Source of the DNA: Comamonas sp.
GTDB lineage: Bacteria > Pseudomonadota > Gammaproteobacteria > Burkholderiales > Burkholderiaceae_C
Assembly (NCBI GenBank): GCA_031277805.1
Contig: JAITLR010000007.1
Span: forward strand, 186,001 to 250,000
Reading direction: 5' to 3'
DNA length: 64,000 nt
Translations under genes and position numbers: made by a program
Part shown: in pieces, positions 37,666 through 48,448 of the stretch
Position numbering within the stretch: position 1 is the stretch's first letter
Layout of the letters: each line of letters starts with the position of its first letter
The notes under the pieces: model-generated
Databases searched by the model: none
Seen by the model: only the letters and a program-made list of their open reading frames with translations
What the model was told of the DNA's origin: nothing

Positions 37666-39348
37666 TCAGGGATCGAGGTTGTAGCTCAACACCAGGCTGT
37701 ACCGCAGTTTGCGCTCGGGGTTGTTGATGGAGCGGTCACCCAGAGGTTTGCTCATTGCCAGATCCAGCGCGTAGTGGCGGCTGTCCGAGATACGCAGGCC
37801 CAGGCTGGCCGACTTGAGGGTGTTGCCTTTGGCGCCACTGGTTTCCTGGTGTGTGCGGGCCCATTCATAGAGAAGATAGGGCTCTGCTGACTTGATCCAG
37901 GTCTGATTGAGCGGGAACTGATAGTTCAGTTCGGCGCTGGCTCCCAGGCCAGAATCGCCGGCGAATTCACCAGCCTGGTAGCCGCGGCCAAAACGGGTGG
38001 AGCCAAAGGAAATGCGTTCTGGTACGGGCAGGATATCGGCACTGTACTGGCCGCCCACGGCAAAGGCCGCACCGAATTTATTGGCAAAGCGGTGGCGTTG
38101 GCTATAGTCCGCCGTCACCCGTGTGAAGTCCAGCTTGGCCGGGTTTTCCAGCCTCAGAATGGAACTCTGGGTGTAGAGGTCGCTGTTTTTATAGGCCCCC
38201 AAACCGTCCAGGCCATGCGCCAGCAATACGGATGCAGATCTCGTGGTGTTGGGGCTGAATGATGCCCAGGCCAGCTGTGCATAGAGCGTGCGCACCTTTT
38301 CCTCACGCAGCAAGGACGCCGTTCTGTCCGCCAGCTCGCGGCTGTAGTTGATGGCATAGATACCGGCTGTGGTGCTGAGCTGGGTGGTATTGCTCAGGAT
38401 CCAGGGATGGCTGATGTTGAAATCGACTTTGCGCTGCTTCGTCAGATCATCGATGCCTGGGATGTGGGTGGCCGGTGGATTGAAGCTGCGGTAGTCGGAA
38501 TAGCTCATGCGAGCTTGTGTGCCTTCAGACGTCAGTTGCTGGGTCATCCCGATCAATGCATAGCGCTCTTTGTCGGGGTTTTGCAGCATGGCGGAAGCTT
38601 GCAGCTGACTGCCTTCCCACAGCGGATCGTTGAGCGTCACCGTGCCGATGACGCGTGGCGTGGGCTGGCGTAATTCCCCACCCAGGGTGACTGCAATCGG
38701 CTTGTGCTTGGATTTGATGACCAGCGGTACGGCTCCGTCCGTAGTCGTGGGCAGGCTGGCCGAAGCTGTGATCTGCACGCCAGGCAGGCGCGCCATGAGC
38801 TGAGTCTGATGCTGGAAAGTCTTGGTGGTCAGAGGTTTTTCATTGAGCAGGGGCTGAGCCAATTCGCGGATGGCGTTTTCGGAGCGGCCAAAGTTACCCT
38901 CCATGCTGAGGCTACCGACAAAGCCCTCCACCACATTGACTTGCACCACCCCGCCCGCAAAGGTCTGCGGAGGCAGATAGGCGAATGAAAGCGCATAACC
39001 ATGGCTTTGATACAACGCGCTGACTTTCTGGGCCGCTCCCGCCAGCTCGCCTACGGTGTGCGTGCCGTTGATGAACGGGGTGAAGAGGGCGCTGACTTCC
39101 TCAAAGGCAATCGCAGTACTGCCTTGTACATTCACGCCGCGTACCGCGACTTGAACACTTGCAATGTCTTGTGGGCTGGCTTGGGGTTTCTCGATTTGTA
39201 CCGGAACCTGAGGGCGCCTGTTGGCATCCTGAGTTTGGGGAAGACTGTTGAGTGGATTACCGGCTTGGGCCCAGGCTGAAGAGGTGCCTGAGAGCAAGAG
39301 AAAAGCAGATATGGCCTGAGCAATAGGTATTTTTTTGTTCTTGTTCAT
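37666..39348 (-). CDS. ShlB/FhaC-type two-partner secretion transporter (TpsB)
   Basis: Signal peptide, POTRA-like region (VRGVNVQGSTAIAFEEVSALF...VNVVEGFVGSL), barrel motif RFGRGYQAGEFAGDSGLGASAEL. Confidence 0.87.
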   Translation of the reverse strand: MNKNKKIPIAQAISAFLLLSGTSSAWAQAGNPLNSLPQTQDANRRPQVPVQIEKPQASPQDIASVQVAVRGVNVQGSTAIAFEEVSALFTPFINGTHTVGELAGAAQKVSALYQSHGYALSFAYLPPQTFAGGVVQVNVVEGFVGSLSMEGNFGRSENAIRELAQPLLNEKPLTTKTFQHQTQLMARLPGVQITASASLPTTTDGAVPLVIKSKHKPIAVTLGGELRQPTPRVIGTVTLNDPLWEGSQLQASAMLQNPDKERYALIGMTQQLTSEGTQARMSYSDYRSFNPPATHIPGIDDLTKQRKVDFNISHPWILSNTTQLSTTAGIYAINYSRELADRTASLLREEKVRTLYAQLAWASFSPNTTRSASVLLAHGLDGLGAYKNSDLYTQSSILRLENPAKLDFTRVTADYSQRHRFANKFGAAFAVGGQYSADILPVPERISFGSTRFGRGYQAGEFAGDSGLGASAELNYQFPLNQTWIKSAEPYLLYEWARTHQETSGAKGNTLKSASLGLRISDSRHYALDLAMSKPLGDRSINNPERKLRYSLVLSYNLDP

Positions 39349-39442
39349 GAATGTCGGTCCCTCCGTGATGTGATCTAGTTCTCTCGTTCCGGGCTTGGCT
39401 ATTGTTCACTGCCTCCCCCGTTTTGAATATCCGGGTCTGTCG

Positions 39443-39466
39443 CAAAAAAACCCGCGCAGGGCGGGT
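39443..39466 (-). terminator. Intrinsic terminator between the repeat lipoprotein and TpsB genes
   Basis: Minus strand ACCCGC-CCTGC-GCGGGT followed by TTTTTT. Confidence 0.7.
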
Positions 39467-39518
39467 CGGGTGGGCTGCGGCAAGTTTCTCGCCGCAGCCA
39501 TCCTCATGTCGGGGCTTC

Positions 39519-40982
<1,464 letters not shown>

Positions 40983-41281
40983 AAATCCTCCATTCATCAA
41001 AGGTTGAACATCGCAGGCGACGCAGCTGTCTGTGCATCGGTGGGCCAATGTTCTTGGGGCCTTGACAGGCTGTCCAATTCAAAGTTTGAGACGCCAAGTA
41101 ATACATAATTAACATTTACTATCGACTTTGTAATCCTGGTAGGAGTTTGATTACTTTGAACTTCCTGCGCGTCCTACAAAAAGATGACTACTTCTCTCTG
41201 AGGCGATGTGGGAGCGCACAATAGGCGGCTGCCGCTCATGCGGCCCTGTGTTTTCTGCCGTGCTTTAACCGAAAAAAACGT

Positions 41282-42478
41282 ATGCAATTTGCCAAACGAC
41301 TCAACAACGTAGAAACCTCTGCGATTCGCGAACTGTTCAAACTGCTGGGCAAGCCCGGCATCATCAGTTTTGCGGGCGGCTTTCCAGACAGCGCCATGTT
41401 CGATGTGGCCGGTATCAGTGCAGCTTCCGCCAAGGCCTTGCAGGAAGAGGCGGGTGCAGCACTGCAGTACGGCGCAACCGAGGGCTATCAGCCACTGCGT
41501 GAACAGCTCTCCAGCTTCATGGCCAGCAAGGGCGTATCCGATGTGGCGCCCGAGCAGCTCGTTGTGACCACAGGCAGCCAGCAGGCACTGGATCTGCTGG
41601 GCAAGACCATGCTGGACGAAGGCGACAAGGTCATCGTCGAAGGTCCGACCTTTCTGGCCACCATTCAGTGCTTCCGCCTCTACGGCGCCGAAGTGATCTC
41701 CGCGCCGGTGGATGAGCATGGCGTCAGGACCGATGAGCTGGAAAAGCTGATTGCCGAGCACAAGCCCAAGCTGGTCTACCTGATTCCCACCTTCGGCAAC
41801 CCCAGCGGTGCCATGCTGAGTCTGGAGCGCCGCAAGAAAGTGCTGGAGCTGGCTGTGAAGTACCAGACGCTGGTGGTTGAGGACGACCCCTATGGCGATC
41901 TGTACTTCGACATGGCGCCGCCCGCCAGCTTGCTGGCGCTGAGCCGCGAGGTTCCCGGCAGCCGTGAATGGCTGGCGCACTGCGGCTCGTTGTCCAAGGT
42001 GCTGAGCCCCGGGCTGCGCATTGGCTGGATGATTGCTCAGCCCGAGTTGCTGGCCCGCGCCGTGATGTGCAAGCAGTTCAGCGATGCCCACACCAGCACC
42101 TTTGCCCAGGCCACGGCGGCCCAATATCTGAAGTCAGGCGTCATGCCCAAGACGCTGGCCCATGTGCGCGAGGTCTATGCCCGGCGTGCCAAGGCCATGG
42201 GTGATACGCTGCGCGAGCAGCTGGGTGACGCGGTCGAGTTCGTCCAACCTGCGGGCGGTCTGTTCATGTGGGTGCGGCTGACGGGCGCACGCGGTCAGTT
42301 GGCCGATGCGGGTGAGCTGGCCAAGAAGGCCATCGAGCAAGGTGTGGCCTTTGTGCCTGGAGCGCCTTTCTATGCACAAAACCCTGATAGCGCAAGCTTC
42401 CGTCTATCGTTTGCCACGGCGGACGAGGACAAGATCCGTGAAGGCATTGCACGTCTGGCCAAGGCTTTCAAGGCATGA
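41282..42478 (+). CDS. PLP-dependent aminotransferase (2-aminoadipate/LysN-type)
   Basis: ISFAGGFPDSAMFDVAGI, YGATEGYQPLREQLSSFM, LVVEDDPYGDLYFD, GSLSKVLSPGLRIGWM. Confidence 0.9.
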   Translation: MQFAKRLNNVETSAIRELFKLLGKPGIISFAGGFPDSAMFDVAGISAASAKALQEEAGAALQYGATEGYQPLREQLSSFMASKGVSDVAPEQLVVTTGSQQALDLLGKTMLDEGDKVIVEGPTFLATIQCFRLYGAEVISAPVDEHGVRTDELEKLIAEHKPKLVYLIPTFGNPSGAMLSLERRKKVLELAVKYQTLVVEDDPYGDLYFDMAPPASLLALSREVPGSREWLAHCGSLSKVLSPGLRIGWMIAQPELLARAVMCKQFSDAHTSTFAQATAAQYLKSGVMPKTLAHVREVYARRAKAMGDTLREQLGDAVEFVQPAGGLFMWVRLTGARGQLADAGELAKKAIEQGVAFVPGAPFYAQNPDSASFRLSFATADEDKIREGIARLAKAFKA

Positions 42479-42705
42479 GCGAGATCGGTGACACCTTGCA
42501 GGCGCTGCAGGAGCGCATCATGGAGCTGGAGATCAAGGCCAGCTACACCGAGGATCTGCTGGAGCAATTGAACATGACGATCTATCGTCAGCAGGAGCAG
42601 ATAGGCGCACTGATCAACGAGGTACGCGAACTCAAGCGTCAGACACCTGACGGAGGTACGGGCGGGTCGCGCAATCTGCGCGATGAACTGCCGCCGCACT
42701 ATTGA
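42475..42705 (+). CDS. slyX: SlyX family protein
   Basis: QERIMELEIKASYTEDLLEQLNMTIYRQQEQIGALINEVRELKRQ...RDELPPHY. Confidence 0.9.
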   Translation: MSEIGDTLQALQERIMELEIKASYTEDLLEQLNMTIYRQQEQIGALINEVRELKRQTPDGGTGGSRNLRDELPPHY

Positions 42706-42729
42706 GGCGCAGCCATCCATCCGCCCTGC

Positions 42730-42761
42730 AAAAAAGGCCGGAAAAACTTCGGCCTTTTTTG
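42730..42761. terminator. Intrinsic terminator
   Basis: AAAAAAGGCCG-loop-CGGCCTTTTTT. Confidence 0.8.
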
Positions 42762-42796
42762 CGCAACTCAGGGCCGCAGCCCACCAGCCTGGAGCA

Positions 42797-42940
42797 TCAC
42801 TCCAGCGGCGTCTGGGCCACGTTCTTCATCTTGCCCATGAACAGGCGCGTGAAGAACACGGCCATTACGAGGATCAACAGGATCACGATCAAGCTCATCA
42901 GGCCATAGTCGGTAGAGAGAAGGTCGATCATCAGCTTCAT
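42797..42940 (-). CDS. DUF3149-like single-TM microprotein (47 aa, not in ORF track)
   Basis: Manual translation MKLMIDLLSTDYGLMSLIVILLILVMAVFFTRLFMGKMKNVAQTPLE-stop. Confidence 0.8.
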   Translation of the reverse strand: MKLMIDLLSTDYGLMSLIVILLILVMAVFFTRLFMGKMKNVAQTPLE

Positions 42941-43043
42941 GCACAGCTCCTTGGTGAGTGACAGTGGTCTGTTGTCACTATCGCCTTGAAGCGCTCAAAA
43001 GGCTTTGTGCTGGGTCAAGCCTTGTCATGAAGCGGCCAACTGC

Positions 43044-44480
43044 TCAGCTGCGTGTGAAGGGCAGGGGCACGTCCGCCGGTATGGGGCAGACATAGGGCCG
43101 GCCCGCGCGGCGCTTCAGCAGCTCGGCCTTGGCCTCGGCGATGCGTTCGGGCTGCTCCAGCAGCGAAATGGCCGTGGCCGCGAGCACCTTGGCCGCGCGC
43201 ACCATGCCCGCATGGGCCAGGCCCGACTGGCCTTGCGACACCATCTGCCAGGAATGCATGGGGGTGCCGAAGGCATAGCAGGCCACCCAGGCCTGCACGG
43301 TGGGTGTGACCCAGCTTACATCTGCTACATCGGTGGAGCCGAACATGATGTCGCTGGCCTGCGGGTCGTAAGGTGCCAGACCTTCGAAGACCGCCGGTAC
43401 CTTGCCGCGCAGCACGCTGGCCAGCGGCCGACTGACCTGCTCCACGTCGTTGCTGTCCAGCGTGGCCTGGAAGTCGCTGGCCAGCTGCTGCTGGCGCGCA
43501 TCGACCTCGAGCCGGCCCAGGGCCTGCATCTGTGCGTACATCACCTGGTTCAGCGTGCTGTTCTGCAGCAGATTGGAGCAGGCCTTGTCGAAGACCACCT
43601 CGACCTGGCAGTCGGTCATCAGCGCCGCACCCCTGGCCACGTTCTGCACGCGCTCGTAGAGTTCGGCCGCCTCATGATTGCGGGCCGCGCGGACCAGGTA
43701 CAGCACCTCGGCGCGCGCCTGAACCACATTGGGCGAAAGCCCGCCTGAATCGGTGATCGCATAGTGCACGCGTGCATCCGAAGGCATGTGCTCACGCAGA
43801 TAGTTCACGCCCACGTTCATCAGCTCCACGGCGTCGAGCGCGCTGCGGCCCAGGTGTGGAGAATGGGCCGCATGCGAGGCCTTGCCGCGGAAGATGAACT
43901 TGGCCTGGATATTGGCCAGCGTGCTCTGGCTGAACACGCCGGTAAAGCTGGCCGGGTGCCAGGTCAGTGCCGCATCCACATCGTCGAAAACGCCGGCGCG
44001 CGCCATAAAGGTCTTGCCCGATCCGCCTTCCTCGGCCGGGCAGCCGTAGTAGCGTATGCGGGCCTTGCGGCCGCTGGTCTGCAGGTGTTGCTGCAGGGCG
44101 AGAGCTGCAAAGTGTGCCGCGGTACCCAGCAGATGGTGGCCGCAGCCATGGCCGGCCAGGCCCGGGCTGTCGATGGAGGGGGTGCAGACCAGGGCTCCGC
44201 TTTGCTGGTTCAGGCCTGACAGCGCATCGTATTCGCCCAGAAAGGCCAGCACCGGCCCCTCGTCACCCCATTCGGCCGTGAAGGCCGTGGGGATGCCAGC
44301 CACATCACGGGTGATGCGAAAGCCTGATTGGGAGAGGGCGTCGATGTGCAGCTGGGCCGAGGCAGTTTCGGCATAGCGCAGCTCGGCCAGCGACCAGATG
44401 CTGTCGGCCAGCGCGGTCATGCGTGGCGTTTGCTGAGTGAAGAAGTCCTGAAGTTCGTCTATGGGGTGCATGGTGGGCAT
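43044..44480 (-). CDS. M20-family amidohydrolase (AbgB-like)
   Basis: HGCGHHLLGTAAHFAALALQQHL, YGCPAEEGGSGKTFMARAG, GKASHAAHSPHLGRSALDAVELMNVGVNYLREHM. Confidence 0.88.
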   Translation of the reverse strand: MPTMHPIDELQDFFTQQTPRMTALADSIWSLAELRYAETASAQLHIDALSQSGFRITRDVAGIPTAFTAEWGDEGPVLAFLGEYDALSGLNQQSGALVCTPSIDSPGLAGHGCGHHLLGTAAHFAALALQQHLQTSGRKARIRYYGCPAEEGGSGKTFMARAGVFDDVDAALTWHPASFTGVFSQSTLANIQAKFIFRGKASHAAHSPHLGRSALDAVELMNVGVNYLREHMPSDARVHYAITDSGGLSPNVVQARAEVLYLVRAARNHEAAELYERVQNVARGAALMTDCQVEVVFDKACSNLLQNSTLNQVMYAQMQALGRLEVDARQQQLASDFQATLDSNDVEQVSRPLASVLRGKVPAVFEGLAPYDPQASDIMFGSTDVADVSWVTPTVQAWVACYAFGTPMHSWQMVSQGQSGLAHAGMVRAAKVLAATAISLLEQPERIAEAKAELLKRRAGRPYVCPIPADVPLPFTRS

Positions 44481-44512
44481 GGGATTCGTGAGGCGTAGGT
44501 TTGCTGCGGGAC

Positions 44513-45526
44513 TTATTCGGGCTTGACGCCAGCCTTGTCCAGCAGGGCCTTGTTACGCTTGAGCTCGGCCGCGATCTGGGCCGGGAACTGGGCCTGGTCC
44601 ATATCAGTGGCCGCGGCGCCCAGGGTCTTCAGGTGCTTTTGCACATCGGGCTGGTGGACGGCTTTCACGGCAGCCTCCTGCAACTGCTTGACGATGGGTG
44701 CGGGCGTGGCGGCTGGCACGACCAGACCGAACCAGCTGATGCCCAGTTCGTTGAGCTCGGGATAGCCGAGTTCCTTGAATGTGGGTACGTTGGGCAGGTC
44801 GGGCGAACGGTTCTGCCCGGCCAGCACGATGGGAACGAGCTTGCCGCCCTTGATCTGCGGCATGGCCGAGGGCAACTGATCCGCTATCACCTGCACCATG
44901 CCGGCCAGCGCGTCGTTGAGCGCAGGGCCGTTGCCGCGATAGGGCACGATCTGGACCTCGGTCTTCATGGTCTCGTTGAACGAGGCCAGCATCAGATGGC
45001 CCAGCGTGCCCAGGCCGGGCACGCCGGCGCTGTAGGCACCGGGCTGGGCCTTGATCTTGGCCAGAAAGCCCGGGAAGTCCTTGACGCCCATCTTGGGGTG
45101 GACCATGTAGACCGAGGGCATGGTCACCAGATTGGCCACGGGCAGGAGCTTGCCTTCGATCTTGGCAGCGCGTGTGTACAGCAAGGGGTTGATGGCGGCC
45201 GTGCTCACCGTGGCCATGCCCACGGTGTAGCCGTCGGGCGCTGCCTGGGCGATGGCTTCGCTGCCGATCAGGCCACCGGCACCACCCTTGTTGTCCACGA
45301 TGACGGGCTGGCCCAGGGTAGAGCGCATGCCCTCGGCAATCACTCGCGCCACGATGTCCGTGGAGCCACCGGCCGCAAAGGGCACGATGAGCTTGACGGG
45401 CTTGCTGGGATAGGCCTCGGCGGCCTGCACCTGGGACAGAGGCAGACCCCACAGGGCGCTGGCAGTGGCAAAAGAGATCAGGGACAGGCGGCGAAAGCCT
45501 GAGTGTTGACGTGATGTTGTGGACAT
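44513..45526 (-). CDS. Bug-family periplasmic substrate-binding protein
   Basis: YPSKPVKLIVPFAAGGSTDIVARVIAEGM, VIVDNKGGAGGLIGSEAIAQAAPDGYT. Confidence 0.92.
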   Translation of the reverse strand: MSTTSRQHSGFRRLSLISFATASALWGLPLSQVQAAEAYPSKPVKLIVPFAAGGSTDIVARVIAEGMRSTLGQPVIVDNKGGAGGLIGSEAIAQAAPDGYTVGMATVSTAAINPLLYTRAAKIEGKLLPVANLVTMPSVYMVHPKMGVKDFPGFLAKIKAQPGAYSAGVPGLGTLGHLMLASFNETMKTEVQIVPYRGNGPALNDALAGMVQVIADQLPSAMPQIKGGKLVPIVLAGQNRSPDLPNVPTFKELGYPELNELGISWFGLVVPAATPAPIVKQLQEAAVKAVHQPDVQKHLKTLGAAATDMDQAQFPAQIAAELKRNKALLDKAGVKPE

Positions 45527-45702
45527 GGAAGGCTCCGGAAAGATATCGGCGAAAGCGTTGGCCAACGATTCGCATGGCCTGCGCTGAATATGCTTTTGCG
45601 GATGGAAATATAGAAATTTCCGCCTTCATGCAGTTCACGATATTTGCGTCAAGCTATAAGCTACACCGATATCTCGTGGGCCCTCTCCTCTGAGTCGGGC
45701 CC

Positions 45703-46740
45703 ATGTGTACCGTACAAACCCTAGATCCAGCCATGTCTGCCTCATACCCTTTTTCCGAGCTGCAGCGCGGCGAGGACGCCGCTACCCCCGAAGGCCGCCA
45801 GCTTTTCTCCCGGCTCACCAAGCATGTGCGCCTGCGCCAGCTGCAACTGCTGGTGACCCTGCAGCAATGCGGCTCGGTGGTGCAGGCCGCGACCCGGCTG
45901 CACATGAGTCAGTCAGCCGCAACCCAGGCGCTGGCGGAGCTGGAGCGCGTGCTGGACATGAAGCTGTTCGAGCGCCATGCGCGGGGCATGCGGCCCACGA
46001 TTGCGGGCCAGGCCCTGATCGATACCGCACACGAGGTACTGACGGGGCTGCAGGAGGCTGCCGAGTCGCTGGCTTCCATACGTCGCGGTGCGGCGGCGGC
46101 GCTGAGGCTGGGCGCGATTCCCGCTGCCGCCATGTCGGTGCTGTCGCTGCTGCTGCCGCGCTTCTACGATGCTCACGCGCAGGTGCATGTGGACGTGCAT
46201 GAAGACACCAGTGCGCACCTGCTGTCGCAGCTCATGGGCTCGGGCCTGGATGCCGTGTTCTGTCGCCAGCCCGAGGCGCTGCCCGCAGCCTTTGTCTTCG
46301 AGCCGCTGTTGCTGGATGCGGCTGTCGTGATTGCCGATGCGGGCCACGCGCTGGTGCGGCGCCGCGATATAACGCTGCAGGCCTTGAAAGGCGCGCGCTG
46401 GGTGTTGCCCAGCTACGGCATTGCGGTGCGCAACATCCTGGAGGCCGAGGTCCTGCCCATGCTGGAGGGCGCTTCATGGTTTCCAGCGTCCACCGTGTCG
46501 CTGCCCGTGCTCGAAGGGCTGCTGACCCAGCCCGGTGCGGTGTCGCTGGTGCCGCGCAGCATATTGCCAGGCCTGCGCACCCAGGGACGGGTGCGGGTGC
46601 TGGACGTGCATATCGAGGGCCAGCTGCCGCCGCTGGGCGCGGTATACAGGCGCGAGCGGGCGCCAGCACTGCTGCTGGAAATGCTCAGGCTTTGGCATCG
46701 GCTTCAGCTGCCTCATGCGGCGTCTACTTCCACCGAATAG
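45703..46740 (+). CDS. LysR-family transcriptional regulator; start may be 45733
   Basis: HVRLRQLQLLVTLQQCGSVVQAATRLHMSQSAATQALAELERVLDMKLFERHARGMRPTIAG. Confidence 0.93.
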   Translation: MCTVQTLDPAMSASYPFSELQRGEDAATPEGRQLFSRLTKHVRLRQLQLLVTLQQCGSVVQAATRLHMSQSAATQALAELERVLDMKLFERHARGMRPTIAGQALIDTAHEVLTGLQEAAESLASIRRGAAAALRLGAIPAAAMSVLSLLLPRFYDAHAQVHVDVHEDTSAHLLSQLMGSGLDAVFCRQPEALPAAFVFEPLLLDAAVVIADAGHALVRRRDITLQALKGARWVLPSYGIAVRNILEAEVLPMLEGASWFPASTVSLPVLEGLLTQPGAVSLVPRSILPGLRTQGRVRVLDVHIEGQLPPLGAVYRRERAPALLLEMLRLWHRLQLPHAASTSTE

Positions 46741-46862
46741 GCAGGCATTGCACAAGGTGCAAAAAATCAGTGGTTTGTGCATTTGGAGATGTGTTTGTGA
46801 AAACTGATCTGACCTCCATGCATGAAAATAGAGGCTGTGAACGACGCGAATCCGAGGACATC

Positions 46863-47357
46863 ATGAGCATCTGGTCTATTGACGCCCAGACCGTCACCCA
46901 TAGTATCCAGCTGGCCGTGGCGCCGGTTTTTTTTCTGACGGCAGTGGCTGGCATGATCGGCTCGGTGGCCGGGCGGCTGGCGCGCATCATTGACCGGGCG
47001 CGCAAGCTTGAAGAGATGCTTCGCACCACCGACGACCATGAACTGGTCGCGCGTTACCTGAAGGAGCTACACTTTCTGCGCGAGCGTGGGCGACTGGCCA
47101 ATGTGGCCATCGGGCTGCTGACGCTGTGCGGCGTCTGTATAGGCCTGACCATCGTGCTGCTGTTTGTGGGCGAGGTCTATGGCATCACGGGTCAACGTTA
47201 TGCAGTGATCAGCTTTTTGCTGGGCGTTGTCGCCTTTGTTTCCGCCTTGTGCTGTTTTCTCTGGGAAACGGCCATGGCGACGCGCATTCTGGACTTCCAC
47301 ATGCTCAGCCGGGCCAAGGCCGCAGTACGCCATGTGGATACGCAGTCCAAGGATTGA
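46863..47357 (+). CDS. DUF2721-like membrane protein
   Basis: AVAPVFFLTAVAGMIGSVAGRLARIIDRARKLEEML...; TM segments. The ORF track starts too early at 46476. Confidence 0.82.
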   Translation: MSIWSIDAQTVTHSIQLAVAPVFFLTAVAGMIGSVAGRLARIIDRARKLEEMLRTTDDHELVARYLKELHFLRERGRLANVAIGLLTLCGVCIGLTIVLLFVGEVYGITGQRYAVISFLLGVVAFVSALCCFLWETAMATRILDFHMLSRAKAAVRHVDTQSKD

Positions 47358-47362
47358 CTACG

Positions 47363-47457
47363 ATTTTGATAGCTGCTGACGCTGGTTTGAAGGCCATTCA
47401 GGTATGAACATATCTGAAACTGGAATCTGATAAGCGTCAACAGCTATTAAATTAAAA
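47363..47457. repeat. Dispersed repeat, copy C (inverted pair)
   Basis: GATAGCTGCTGACGCT (47368-47383) facing AGCGTCAACAGCTATT (47433-47448), about 14/16 complementary. Confidence 0.65.
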
Positions 47458-47468
47458 GCGATCCTCGG

Positions 47469-48380
47469 TCATTGCGCGGCCATAGGCTCCAGGCAGGCCG
47501 CTGCGGCCTGGATTACGCAGTCGGTCAGCCGCTGCAGACTGGCCTGCGCGCTGCGCGTATGGCACCAGTACATGGGAATGTCCAGACTCTGGCCCGGCAT
47601 CAGCTCCACCATGCGGCCCAGCTTCAACTCCGGCTCGATCATCTGTATCGGGTGCATACCCCAGCCCATGCCCAGTTCCAGGGCCTTGGAGTAGCCCTGG
47701 TTCGAGGGCAGAAAGTGGCGCGCCGCATTGCGCCTGCCATCCACGCCCAGGCTTTGCAGCCACTGGTCTTGCAGGCTGTCCTTGCGTCCGTAGCACATCA
47801 TGGGCGCACGGGCGATGGACTGAAGCGTTCCGTCCTGTGACAGGTAACGCTGCACGAAGGCTGGCGAGGCCACAGCCACATAGCGCATGCGTCCCAGCGG
47901 CCAGGTGTTGCAGCCCGTGATGGCGGAGCCGGTGGCCGTCACGGCGGCCATGACCTCGCCCTGCTTGAGGCGCTGGGCCGTGTGATCCTGGTCGTCAATG
48001 CTGATGTCCAGCAGCTCGTTGCTGCCCTCCGTGAAGGCCGCCATGGCATCCATGAACCAGGTGGAGAGCGAGTCGGCATTGACCGCCAGCTTCAGCGAGG
48101 GCAGGGCGGCTTGCCCCTCGGGAATCAATTCGGGGTTCTTGCGGCGCAGATCGTTCTCCAGCAGGGCAACCTGTTCCACATGCAGGCACAGGCGTCGCCC
48201 AGCTTCGGTGCCCGAGCAGGGCTGGCCACGCAGAACGAGTGCCTGGCCCACGCGCTCTTCCAGCTGTTTGATGCGCTGGGAAACGGCCGAAGGCGTGACG
48301 TGAAGCTTGTGCGCAGCACGCTCGAAGCTGCCCTCACGCACCACGGCGGCCAGGGCTTCCAATCCGGCGTAGTCAAGCAT
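47469..48380 (-). CDS. argP: LysR-family regulator, ArgP/IciA-type
   Basis: MLDYAGLEALAAVVREGSFERAAHKLHVTPSAVSQRIKQLEERVGQALVLRGQPC. Divergent from a LysE-type exporter. Confidence 0.9.
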   Translation of the reverse strand: MLDYAGLEALAAVVREGSFERAAHKLHVTPSAVSQRIKQLEERVGQALVLRGQPCSGTEAGRRLCLHVEQVALLENDLRRKNPELIPEGQAALPSLKLAVNADSLSTWFMDAMAAFTEGSNELLDISIDDQDHTAQRLKQGEVMAAVTATGSAITGCNTWPLGRMRYVAVASPAFVQRYLSQDGTLQSIARAPMMCYGRKDSLQDQWLQSLGVDGRRNAARHFLPSNQGYSKALELGMGWGMHPIQMIEPELKLGRMVELMPGQSLDIPMYWCHTRSAQASLQRLTDCVIQAAAACLEPMAAQ

Positions 48381-48401
48381 TAGTATTTTTTAATTTGATT
48401 G

Positions 48402-48419
48402 AGTAAATGTAATTTTACT
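48402..48419. promoter_or_regulatory. Candidate ArgP operator AGTAAA-TGTAAT-TTTACT
   Basis: Perfect 6-bp arms with a 6-nt spacer in the AT-rich divergent intergenic region. Confidence 0.5.
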
Positions 48420-48448
48420 TAACCTGTGAGCAGCTACACAATGCCGCC

